Origin: Bacillota bacterium
Lineage (GTDB): Bacteria > Bacillota > Clostridia > Acetivibrionales > Acetivibrionaceae
Assembly: GCA_023398495.1 (NCBI GenBank)
Contig: JAEWSG010000088.1
Coordinates: 1-64,000 of the forward strand
Length of the DNA stretch: 64,000 nucleotides
Direction of reading: 5' to 3'
The stretch's first letter is position 1. Every line of letters starts with the position of its first letter. Under the pieces are notes generated by a model. It did no database searches and was not told the DNA's origin. It saw only the letters and a list, made by a program, of their open reading frames with translations. This document shows positions 43,355-51,442 of the stretch, piece by piece. The position numbers and the translations under genes were made by a program.

Positions 43355-44805
43355 TTTAATCTATACTTCCTGTTACTATTTCCACCTATAGCTTCAACAT
43401 CCTCCATCTCTGCTATAATTACTCTTGTTCTTGCTGGACTTAATTCAATATAATCAGCAATATCACTTGTTGTTGATTCGCCATATTCCTGCAAATATTT
43501 TCTGATTTTATCCATATTTTCGCTTGTTTTCTTCGCTTGCTTTTTATCGCTTGTTTTCTTCGCTTGCTTTTTCCTAAATTCAAGAGTTAAAATCATTCTA
43601 TCAGGATCAAACTGTTCCTCAATCATCGGCTCAACCCAACCTTCGTCTTCCCATACATTAAAGATATTTGGAACTCCACTTCCTGCACGCTCACCAATAT
43701 TAATAAGATTGAACATCTTCATAAGCGTCTTATTACGAGGATCTGATACTCCACCTTTTCGCATCTGAGCCTTGCCAGTCCTGCTATAACCTGGATTTTC
43801 CATAATTAGCTTGTCTGACTCTTTTTTGATTACAACACCTCTGACTCCATAAAAATCTGTATTAACTAAGCAATTCGCAAGTGCCTCTCTTAAAGCTTCA
43901 TGCACAGGTGTATCATCAATACGATCTCCACCTTTAGTCTTAAATGGCACTTTAATATCCTTGATAATTTTATTATATACCCGAAAATAAAAATCACAGA
44001 TATTACCTGACCATTCTCCGGAACTTGACTGTAATCGGTCTGTCCAGCGAATCGTAGGATCAAGCACTTCTCTATAGTCTAAAAAGTATTCTGGAAAATG
44101 TCTCACAATGTTATACTCATTTCCAAACATCAGCATACCTGCTGCTGTAGGATGTAACTGTTTGTCCACATCAGATATAGCTGCTGCACCAATGCTACGA
44201 AGATACTCTGAATCATCCAACCTTTCAAATGGATGACCAGCTTTTAATGTCCTGTGCCGATTTCTGTATCCCTGAATTGTTTCTTGATTTAAATCTTCCA
44301 TTACTGCATCATCCAAAACTTCCATATCCATTGTGTTATCAGTTTGATCACGCAACATAGCTTTTACTTGAAGTCTTGTACAATGATAATCTCCAGAATG
44401 ATCTCTTCTGAAAGTTCCGCCAAACATGTCATTATTAATAAATACAGGCTTTTGTTCACGTTTTGCCATTGGAACATAAATCACTATAATTATGTCTTCT
44501 CCAACCTCGTGAACTTCTACATCATTTTCAGATAAGAGATTAATATTTATCTTTTGAATGTTATGGATCAAATTCCAGAAATTATCCAACAGTTTCTCTT
44601 TATCAGACACCTTTAATCCTGTAGTTTTCCAACTTTTATCATCCAGTTCTTTTATACCCAGAATAATTACTCCACCATAAGTATTGGCAAATGATGAATA
44701 GGTATCCCAGAGTGAAATCGGAAGACCTCCATTTGCTTTCTTCACTTCTAGGCGGTTATCTTCTTTGTATGAATCAAACTTTGAAATGTCAAATAATTTC
44801 GTCAC
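43351..44805 (-). CDS. AlbA_2/Schlafen-type ATP-binding regulator
   Basis: 484 aa. N-terminal AlbA_2 domain (about 15-130: LEVKKANGGLPISLWDTYSSFANTYGG, GGTFRRDHSGDYHC), a central part with HPTAAGMLMFG and REALANCLVNTDF, GHKL-like ATP-binding region ending GERAGSGVPNIF, and a C-terminal winged helix (about 430-484, YGESTTSDIADYIELSPARTR). Between them lies a perfect 27-base tandem duplication (43521-43574) encoding KKQAKKTSD-like repeats. Such proteins occur as transcriptional regulators or in mobile and defence contexts; the target is unknown. Confidence 0.82.
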   Translation of the reverse strand: MTKLFDISKFDSYKEDNRLEVKKANGGLPISLWDTYSSFANTYGGVIILGIKELDDKSWKTTGLKVSDKEKLLDNFWNLIHNIQKININLLSENDVEVHEVGEDIIIVIYVPMAKREQKPVFINNDMFGGTFRRDHSGDYHCTRLQVKAMLRDQTDNTMDMEVLDDAVMEDLNQETIQGYRNRHRTLKAGHPFERLDDSEYLRSIGAAAISDVDKQLHPTAAGMLMFGNEYNIVRHFPEYFLDYREVLDPTIRWTDRLQSSSGEWSGNICDFYFRVYNKIIKDIKVPFKTKGGDRIDDTPVHEALREALANCLVNTDFYGVRGVVIKKESDKLIMENPGYSRTGKAQMRKGGVSDPRNKTLMKMFNLINIGERAGSGVPNIFNVWEDEGWVEPMIEEQFDPDRMILTLEFRKKQAKKTSDKKQAKKTSENMDKIRKYLQEYGESTTSDIADYIELSPARTRVIIAEMEDVEAIGGNSNRKYRLK

Positions 44806-44865
44806 TTAGTATCATCTCACTTTCTTTTCTTTTCAACCATTCGCTTATCTTGACTTCTCATTCTT

Positions 44866-45033
44866 TTATATCCTTGAAAGAACATCTAATGATACTTGTC
44901 GGTCGTTATTCATTTTCATAAATGTACTGCGTGCAATCTTTGTATTTTTGTGCAATTCAGTCTTTGTTATTTCTCTGTCTATAAGCAATTCCCACAATGG
45001 TTTGTAAGTTATTTTTATTTGCTTATTTTTCAA
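44866..45033 (-). CDS. Cro/CI-type HTH protein, short (55 aa)
   Basis: Reads ITYKPLWELLIDREITKTEL, then ARSTFMKMNNDRQVSLDVLSRI and stops. It matches the YozG-like HTH_26 family (usual length about 65-70 aa), slightly truncated at the C-terminus just after the recognition helix. Start is a TTG at 45033 with AGGG upstream. It lies upstream of the AlbA_2 gene on the same strand and may regulate or be a remnant. Confidence 0.65.
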   Translation of the reverse strand: MKNKQIKITYKPLWELLIDREITKTELHKNTKIARSTFMKMNNDRQVSLDVLSRI

Positions 45034-45083
45034 CCTTTTTACCCTACACTTGCTATAAGCGACTTATTAATATACAGCACCTA

Positions 45084-45260
45084 TTATACTAAAGTGATTT
45101 CTTCTTTACAATTATTGTTTTTGAGTTCTCGGATATCAGCCAACAAAACCAACTTTTGTGCCAACACCAATTGGTCCTATTCCAAAAGAAAAGGCATCAG
45201 GAAAAGTAATCCAAATGCCAATTCGAAACATCGTTTAATATTAATATCAGTCAGTGCAGT
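45084..45260 (-). pseudogene. Interrupted gene remnant
   Basis: One frame reads RCFELAFGLLFLMPFLLE, an amber codon, then DQLVLAQKLVLLADIRELKN and NNCKEEITLV to a stop at 45084. Coding-like on both sides of the stop but with no start. Origin unknown; part of the decayed patch upstream of the HTH gene. Confidence 0.4.
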
Positions 45261-45354
45261 AAAAAATGCGCTGTATCGTCACAAAATACTACTATAAGCC
45301 AAATAAGAACTAAGAAGAAAGATAGTTGCGATTAGTAGCAAAGTAGTAGCAGAT

Positions 45355-45402
45355 CAAAAAGAAAAGTCTTGAAACGCTCTATTTTATAGTATCCCAAGAC
45401 TT
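45355..45402 (-). terminator. Terminator after guaA
   Basis: AAGTCTTGGGA ... TTTCAAGACTT stem (minus strand) followed by TTCTTTTTG, 8 bases after the guaA stop. Confidence 0.8.
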
Positions 45403-45409
45403 GTAACTA

Positions 45410-46945
45410 CTATTCCCACTCAATAGTCGCAGGCGGCTTGCTTGTAATATCATACACTATCCTATTGATGTGTTTAACCTCGTTTACAATTCTATTTGAG
45501 ATCTTCTCCAATATATCATAAGGAATACGTGCCCAATCGGCAGTCATGAAGTCTGTTGTAGTAACAGCACGCAGTGCAAGTGTATAATCATAGGTTCTTT
45601 CATCACCCATTACCCCAACACTTCTCATTCCTGTAAGAACCGTAAAGTACTGGTTAATTTCCTTGTCAAGGCCGGCCTTTGCAATTTCCTCTCTGAATAT
45701 ATGGTCAGAGTCTCTTAAAATTTCAAGCTTTTCCCTGGTTATATCACCGATAATCCTTATAGCCAGACCAGGACCAGGGAAAGGCTGTCTCATAACAATT
45801 TCATCAGGTATTCCAAGCTCTTTTCCCACTTTTCTTACTTCATCTTTGAAAAGATTTCTTAATGGCTCAATTATCTCCTTGAAATCAACATGTTCAGGCA
45901 ATCCTCCTACATTGTGATGGCTCTTTATAACGGCAGCATTTCCCAATCCACTTTCAATTACATCGGGATATATGGTTCCCTGAACAAGGAAGTCAACTGT
46001 TCCGATTTTTTTTGCCTCTACCTCAAACACTCTTATAAATTCTTCACCGATTATTTTTCTCTTTGTTTCAGGGTCGGTAACTCCTGACAACTTTTCCAAA
46101 AATCTTTCTTCCACATTAGCTCTTACCAGATTTATATCATATTGGTTTCTGAATACTTCCTCGACCTGATCCCCTTCATATTTTCTAAGGAGTCCATGGT
46201 CTACAAAAATACAGGTAAGCTGCTTGCCAATTGCTTTATGGATTAAAACTGCTGCAACAGAAGAATCTACTCCTCCAGACAGTGCACACAAAACCTTTTT
46301 ATCTCCAACCTTTTCTTTTATTGCATTTATGGACTGTTCAACAAAGGAGGACATCTTCCAGTCACCGGAACACCCACAAACATCAAAAAGGAAATTATTC
46401 AGTATATCCCTTCCTCTAGGTGTATGAAGAACTTCCGGATGGAACTGAACTCCGTAAAGTTTGTTCATTGCATTTTCCATTGCCCCGGTTGGACAGTTTG
46501 CGGAATATGCTGTCTTTACAAATCCTTCGGGCATTTTATCAACAAAATAAGTATGACTCATCCAACATGTAGATTCATTATCTATACCCTTAAACAACGT
46601 ACTCGACACATCAAAGTTAATGTTTATTTTGCCATACTCACGAGAATCAGCTTTTCTAACCTCTCCACCGAGTACATAACTCATAAGCTGCATTCCATAG
46701 CATATACCTAAAACCGGGATACCTAAAGAGAATATCTCCTTTTCGCAAATCGGTGCATCCGGATCAAGGACAGATGCAGGCCCTCCGGTAAAAATTATTC
46801 CTTTCGGATTCATTGCTTTAATTCTATCTATAGAAGCGTTATAAGGTAAAACTTCACAATACACATTTGCCTCTCTAACTCTCCTCGCTATAAGCTGATT
46901 ATACTGTCCTCCGAAATCAAGAACCACAATTAACTCATTATTCAA
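45410..46945 (-). CDS. guaA: GMP synthase (glutamine-hydrolysing)
   Basis: 511 aa, XMP to GMP. Class I glutaminase (1-190: DFGGQYNQLIARRVRE, nucleophile in GICYGMQLM, FHPEV), ATP pyrophosphatase P-loop ALSGGVDSSVAA and the C-terminal dimerisation domain ending KPPATIEWE. Starts at TTG with AAGGAG 8 bases upstream. No guanine riboswitch recognised upstream. Separated from the pur operon by about 4 kb of accessory sequence. Confidence 0.96.
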   Translation of the reverse strand: MNNELIVVLDFGGQYNQLIARRVREANVYCEVLPYNASIDRIKAMNPKGIIFTGGPASVLDPDAPICEKEIFSLGIPVLGICYGMQLMSYVLGGEVRKADSREYGKININFDVSSTLFKGIDNESTCWMSHTYFVDKMPEGFVKTAYSANCPTGAMENAMNKLYGVQFHPEVLHTPRGRDILNNFLFDVCGCSGDWKMSSFVEQSINAIKEKVGDKKVLCALSGGVDSSVAAVLIHKAIGKQLTCIFVDHGLLRKYEGDQVEEVFRNQYDINLVRANVEERFLEKLSGVTDPETKRKIIGEEFIRVFEVEAKKIGTVDFLVQGTIYPDVIESGLGNAAVIKSHHNVGGLPEHVDFKEIIEPLRNLFKDEVRKVGKELGIPDEIVMRQPFPGPGLAIRIIGDITREKLEILRDSDHIFREEIAKAGLDKEINQYFTVLTGMRSVGVMGDERTYDYTLALRAVTTTDFMTADWARIPYDILEKISNRIVNEVKHINRIVYDITSKPPATIEWE

Positions 46946-47068
46946 ACTAACAACTCCTTCAATAAATATGATGTCTAATTATATCTAAATTTAATATCTA
47001 TTGCAAAACAAATATTGTATTGGGGTGCATAAAACAAATATGAAGAAAAATATACATCCATTGTATTG

Positions 47069-48004
47069 TTAAAAAACGCAAGCTTTACCGTTCAGATAGT
47101 TAAATGCTCTTCCTTGATATCTGCCTTCCTGGAACATTTTCTTCTCTATCATATCATGCAATTTCCACCAACTCATACCCCAGTTACAAAACAGACTACG
47201 CTCCTCGGGTGCACGCCCTATAAGTCTTTGAACTACTATTGACGGATCAAGATATTCCAAAAACGTTATTGTCCTCTCTATATATTCTTCAAAACTCACC
47301 GGTGTTACCTCTCCGGCCATATATTTATCACCCAGTTCAGTGTCTTTAAGAATATACATTGAATGACACTTAACCTGATTAACTTTTAGTGCCGACAATA
47401 TTCTTGCTCCTTCAACGGTATCCTCCATAGAATCCATCGGCAAATCCAAAATATAATGAGCACAGGATTCAAGTCCGTATTCTCTGATGGACAATACGGC
47501 ATCAATAAATTCTGCAAGTAAATGACCCCTGTTCAGTTGCTTTAATGTATGGTAATTAACAGTCTGAAGGCCCAGTTCAATTACTATATCTATAGCCTTC
47601 TCCTGTTTTATTCCCTTCAAGAACTCAAGATATGTACTGGGCACACAATCAGGACGAGTTGAAATATATATGGCAACAATATTCTCCCTGCACGCCTCTG
47701 ATATGTATTTCTGAAAATCATTAAGAGGAAGGTAGGTATTTGAATAGTTCTGAAAGTACGCGATAAACTTTTCAGATTTATAATTTTCACCTATATATTT
47801 TGAATTCCTACCAAGCTGCTCACTTACACTTAAAAAACTCGGCAAGTTTTCAAAACCTGCACCCTCATCTCCACAGAACGTACAACCCTTGGTACTTATT
47901 CTTCCATCCCTGTTTGGACACGTGACAGGCAGATTTAAAGGAAGTTTGTAAACTTTTGTGCCATATCTGCTTTTTAAGAAATCAGAAAACTTATTATATA
48001 ACAT
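47069..48004 (-). CDS. Radical SAM protein, YhcC/TIGR01212 family
   Basis: 311 aa. The [4Fe-4S] cysteines lie in CPNRDGR...GCTFCGD near residues 29-46, with YISTRPDCVP, ELGLQTVNYHTLKQLNRGH and HYILDLPMDS, typical of this Elp3-like family of unproven function (E. coli YhcC). I start at the ATG 48004 with AAAGGA 6 bases before, which avoids a 25-residue extension that reads back into larC. 22 bases after larC. Confidence 0.88.
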   Translation of the reverse strand: MLYNKFSDFLKSRYGTKVYKLPLNLPVTCPNRDGRISTKGCTFCGDEGAGFENLPSFLSVSEQLGRNSKYIGENYKSEKFIAYFQNYSNTYLPLNDFQKYISEACRENIVAIYISTRPDCVPSTYLEFLKGIKQEKAIDIVIELGLQTVNYHTLKQLNRGHLLAEFIDAVLSIREYGLESCAHYILDLPMDSMEDTVEGARILSALKVNQVKCHSMYILKDTELGDKYMAGEVTPVSFEEYIERTITFLEYLDPSIVVQRLIGRAPEERSLFCNWGMSWWKLHDMIEKKMFQEGRYQGRAFNYLNGKACVF

Positions 48005-48026
48005 TTTATTTCCTTTCATTAATACT

Positions 48027-49343
48027 TTATGCTTTTTTGGTCCCGAATTCTCCCAGACCAGCTTTTTCATACACAGCATTATAAACCTTCCATAGAGGAA
48101 TATCTCTGCTAATGGCTATCTTCCTGCAATCCTCATATTCAGGTGCAAACTTCCTGAAGTCTCCGATACTTGAAATTTTCACCCTGATTTCACCAAATTC
48201 TGTATTCACTTTTACCGTTTCCCTATCCATCTTGTATCTCTCAGAAATAGTTCTCCTTATCCCCAAGGTTGAAGTCTCTTTTAAAATTGCGTCTACAATA
48301 ACCTGTTCACAATCCTTTTCACATAATACGGTAACTAAAACAGCAGGACGATTTTTCTTCATATAAACTGGTGTGTGGAATACATCCAATGCTCCCAGTT
48401 CAAAAAGTTTATCCATTACAAACCCTAGCATTTCAGCACTCATGTCATCAATATTGGTCTCAAGAACTATTATCTCATCTTTTATATTATTAGTTTGAGC
48501 TATAGTCCCTAATATACATCTTAACGCATTCAACCGACCCGTATCCCTCTTCCCTGAACCGTAGCCAACCTTATTTACTGTGAATTGAGGCATACTGCCA
48601 AAACCGTCCGCAAGGCATTTTATAATTCCAATACCTGTAGGAGTAATCAGTTCTGTATTTATATCCTCTGTAATGTATGGGATATTACCACCTGCAAGCA
48701 TTTCAAGGACAGCGGGGACAGGAACAGGAAGCCTGCCGTGTTGACATTCTATGAAGCCTGTCCCATCATGCAAAGGTGAAGAATAAACTCTATCTATCTC
48801 AAGCATATCAAGACATATGGCTGTACCTACTATATCTACAATTGAATCAACCGCTCCCACCTCATGGAAGTGTACCTCATCAACATTTTTGTTATGTACT
48901 TTTGCTTCTGCTCTTGCAACTTCTCTGAAAACTTTTTTACTGAATTCCTTCACATTGCTTTTCAAATCACTGGCATCTATCAACATTTCAATGTCCTTAA
49001 GGTTTCTGGCATTATGGTCGTGGTCGTGGTTATGATTATGGTTATGGTCGTGGTCATGGTCATGGTCGTGGTCATGGTTATGGTCATGATGATTATGTTC
49101 GTGATGTTCTTTACATTGATACTTTTTATGTTGGTACTCTTCAGCTTGCTTTAGAATAACTTCGACATCAGTTACTGTAATTGAGTTTTTTACCTTCTTT
49201 TTTATAACAAGGTCATATCCAGAAAGGTTTAGCTTGCCTAACTCTTTTTTAAACCTCTCCTCACTAATTCCAAGATCCATGAGTGCACCAAGCACCATAT
49301 CGCCACTGATACCGGAAAAACAGTCAAAATACAACACTTTCAT
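48027..49343 (-). CDS. larC: Nickel-pincer cofactor nickel insertase LarC
   Basis: 438 aa (one uninterrupted frame; in some bacteria it is made by frameshift as LarC1/C2). Catalyses CTP-dependent nickel insertion into the pyridinium bisthiocarboxylate cofactor of lactate racemase. N-terminal LYFDCFSGISGDMVLGALMD, a His/Asp-rich stretch (about residues 80-117, more than 15 His) likely binding nickel, then VHFHEVGAVDSIVDIVG and VLETNIDDMSAE. Directly follows larB (19 bases). Confidence 0.93.
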   Translation of the reverse strand: MKVLYFDCFSGISGDMVLGALMDLGISEERFKKELGKLNLSGYDLVIKKKVKNSITVTDVEVILKQAEEYQHKKYQCKEHHEHNHHDHNHDHDHDHDHDHNHNHNHDHDHNARNLKDIEMLIDASDLKSNVKEFSKKVFREVARAEAKVHNKNVDEVHFHEVGAVDSIVDIVGTAICLDMLEIDRVYSSPLHDGTGFIECQHGRLPVPVPAVLEMLAGGNIPYITEDINTELITPTGIGIIKCLADGFGSMPQFTVNKVGYGSGKRDTGRLNALRCILGTIAQTNNIKDEIIVLETNIDDMSAEMLGFVMDKLFELGALDVFHTPVYMKKNRPAVLVTVLCEKDCEQVIVDAILKETSTLGIRRTISERYKMDRETVKVNTEFGEIRVKISSIGDFRKFAPEYEDCRKIAISRDIPLWKVYNAVYEKAGLGEFGTKKA

Positions 49344-49362
49344 CCCAAAAGTCCAATCCCTT

Positions 49363-50109
49363 CTATAATTTATTAATCATTGCTGCTAAAAAACCTGCTC
49401 CAAATCCATTATCAATATTTACTACACCAATACCCGTTGCACAACTGTTAAGCATAGTGAGAAGTGCCGACAAACCTCCAAAATTCGCTCCATATCCAAC
49501 ACTGGTTGGGACTGCTATTACCGGTTTGTCAACCAAACCACTGACAACACTTGCAAGAGCACCTTCCATTCCTGCAACGACTACTATAACATTAGCTTTC
49601 ATAATAATGTCTTTTCTGGCAAACAATCTGTGTATCCCTGCAACCCCTACATCATACACTCTTTCAACCCTCTGCCCCATTGTTTCGCAGGTAATGGCAG
49701 CTTCCTCCGCAACAGGGATATCAGAGGTTCCGGCTGTAACAACAGCAATCACTTTTTCTGTTCTTGGAATATCTCTCTTTTTAACAACAACTATTCTCGC
49801 ATCCTCATAATAAACAGCATCATCTGTTATCTCCCTGATTTTATCAAAAACTTCCCTGGATGCTCGTGTAGCCATAATATTATTATTACTCTTCATAAGT
49901 TTTTCTATAATAGATACAATCTGATCAATGGCCTTTCCCTGACAATATATAACTTCCGGATAACCATTACGTATGTTTCTATGGTGATCAACCTTTGCAA
50001 AACCCAAGTCTTCAAAAGGTAGTTTTTTCAAATCAATAAGAGCTTCATCTACACTTAATTGTCCATTCTTTACATCTTCAAGCATTTTTTTTAAAGCTTC
50101 CGAATCCAT
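49363..50109 (-). CDS. larB: Nickel-pincer cofactor carboxylase/hydrolase LarB
   Basis: 248 aa. PurE-like C-terminal domain: VAVVTAGTSDIPVAEEAAITCETMG, GVAGIHRLF, VVVAGMEGALASVVSGLVDKPVIAVPTSVGYGA. Carboxylates and hydrolyses nicotinate adenine dinucleotide to start pincer cofactor synthesis. N-terminal helix DALIDLKKLPFEDLGFAKVDHHR. The sulfur-inserting larE and the racemase larA are not in the window. Confidence 0.93.
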   Translation of the reverse strand: MDSEALKKMLEDVKNGQLSVDEALIDLKKLPFEDLGFAKVDHHRNIRNGYPEVIYCQGKAIDQIVSIIEKLMKSNNNIMATRASREVFDKIREITDDAVYYEDARIVVVKKRDIPRTEKVIAVVTAGTSDIPVAEEAAITCETMGQRVERVYDVGVAGIHRLFARKDIIMKANVIVVVAGMEGALASVVSGLVDKPVIAVPTSVGYGANFGGLSALLTMLNSCATGIGVVNIDNGFGAGFLAAMINKL

Positions 50110-50187
50110 GCTTTCTTTCCCCTCTTTCGTTATCTAAAGTAAGAACTTATATTTTAAACGTACCTTAACCCAGATAATAGCTGATTA

Positions 50188-51054
50188 TTAACCAATTACC
50201 CCGTTCAGCCTAAGTACATCGTCTTCCTTAATGTTCCCTTTTTTAACAGCTATATCTATAGTTTCTTTTCCCAAGAGCCTGTATATATCTGTAAGCTCCG
50301 GAATTTCACAGGATAGAGACTTTATATGCTGTCCTACAACTTTGTGATCGCCCCTTGATATTGGACCTGTAAGAGCGTTAATATATCCAAGCTTCTCAAT
50401 ATTATCAACTGTATTTTTTAGTAGCGGCATAAAAGCATTAACCGCTACATCTTCTTCTATACCTGACTTTAAAAGCATCTGATGCATAATATAAAAAAGG
50501 GTAACTGTATAGTTTGATATCATACACGCTGCAGCATGGTACAAGGTTTTCTGTTCTTTCTTTATGAAAACTATTTTGGAGTTCAGTTTATCAGCTATCT
50601 TTTGTGCGCATTTTTGTGCTTCATCACAACCCTCAAACCCAAAAAAGCAACCGGGCAACTTTTCCCAGCCGTTTTCTCTGTCTGCAAAGGTCTGTATAGG
50701 GTGAAAAGAACCAGTGTATGCACCTAAATCCTCTAAAGGCTTTAAGGCCTCAGAAGACAATGCACCGCTCAAATGAAAAAAAACTTTACCGCTAACAGAT
50801 TGTGATTTAAAACAAGTCGCAATCCGAGAAGCCATAATATCTATATCATTATCGGGAACACACAAAAAAATAACATCTGATTTTATAATAACCGTATCTA
50901 AACAATTGTTCATCTCTAAACCAAGCTTATCGCAAAGCGATTGACATGATTCTACGCTTCTGCTGTATATACCGGAAATGCCAAACCCAAACTTATCCAT
51001 AGCAACAGCTAATGCATTCCCCAGCTTACCTGCACCTATTATCCCAATATTCAT
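50188..51054 (-). CDS. Rossmann-like/DUF2520 protein
   Basis: 288 aa. N-terminal NAD(P)-binding motif MNIGIIGAGKLGNALAVAM and a helical C-terminal DUF2520 domain (GPISRGDHKVV, GSFHPIQTF at the domain junction). Related to ketopantoate/6-phosphogluconate-type dehydrogenases; substrate unknown. In many clostridia it neighbours pantothenate genes (panB/panC), not seen here. Start at 51054 chosen because GGAGGA is 7 bases upstream. Confidence 0.85.
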   Translation of the reverse strand: MNIGIIGAGKLGNALAVAMDKFGFGISGIYSRSVESCQSLCDKLGLEMNNCLDTVIIKSDVIFLCVPDNDIDIMASRIATCFKSQSVSGKVFFHLSGALSSEALKPLEDLGAYTGSFHPIQTFADRENGWEKLPGCFFGFEGCDEAQKCAQKIADKLNSKIVFIKKEQKTLYHAAACMISNYTVTLFYIMHQMLLKSGIEEDVAVNAFMPLLKNTVDNIEKLGYINALTGPISRGDHKVVGQHIKSLSCEIPELTDIYRLLGKETIDIAVKKGNIKEDDVLRLNGVIG

Positions 51055-51442
51055 TCCAGATTCCTCCACAAACCAGGGTTCAGTTTCCATTTTTCTTTAT
51101 AATACCACAAACATAAATGTATAAATAGCATTCACACAAACTTTTTATATAAATCACAGAAATGATTATACCTTGGAAAATTTGATTTTCGTGATATTGT
51201 ATTAAGGAAATTGAAGCACGATGTAAATCTTTATTGCGTTCAATATAGAAGAACCGTATATTTCACTTATTTTACAATCAGTTTACACTCATTGTATAAT
51301 ACTTCGTCTTCTGATATTATACTTATATACAATGCAATTTTAGTGCCCTTGAAGCATATTCCTGAGCCATAAAATTGACTTCTTATCCTAATTTTTACAA
51401 TGTATTTCAAGTAATAATTATACATATTGAGGTTGTGCTGAT
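51055..51442. other. Divergent intergenic region with repeat copy
   Basis: About 390 bases holding the second copy of the 107-bp repeat (51146-51253) and AT-rich promoter-like sequence before the stalk-domain gene. No gene seen. Confidence 0.5.
51146..51253 (+). repeat. 107-bp interspersed repeat, copy 2
   Basis: About 90% identical to 12916-13024, same orientation, including TATTAAGGAAATTGAAG and CGTTCAATATAGAAGA. In the second hairpin both arms differ from copy 1 at paired positions while pairing is largely kept. Confidence 0.8.

Noticed and set aside
45136..45231. 31-codon Gly-rich frame (ends GIGPIGVGTKVGFVG) as a bacteriocin-like peptide
   Set aside because: No ribosome-binding site, and an overlapping frame looks more like a decayed gene.
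48864..49154. + strand frame rich in Val/Met over the larC His-rich region
   Set aside because: Antisense of the CAT/GAT repeat encoding His/Asp in larC; no ribosome-binding site.
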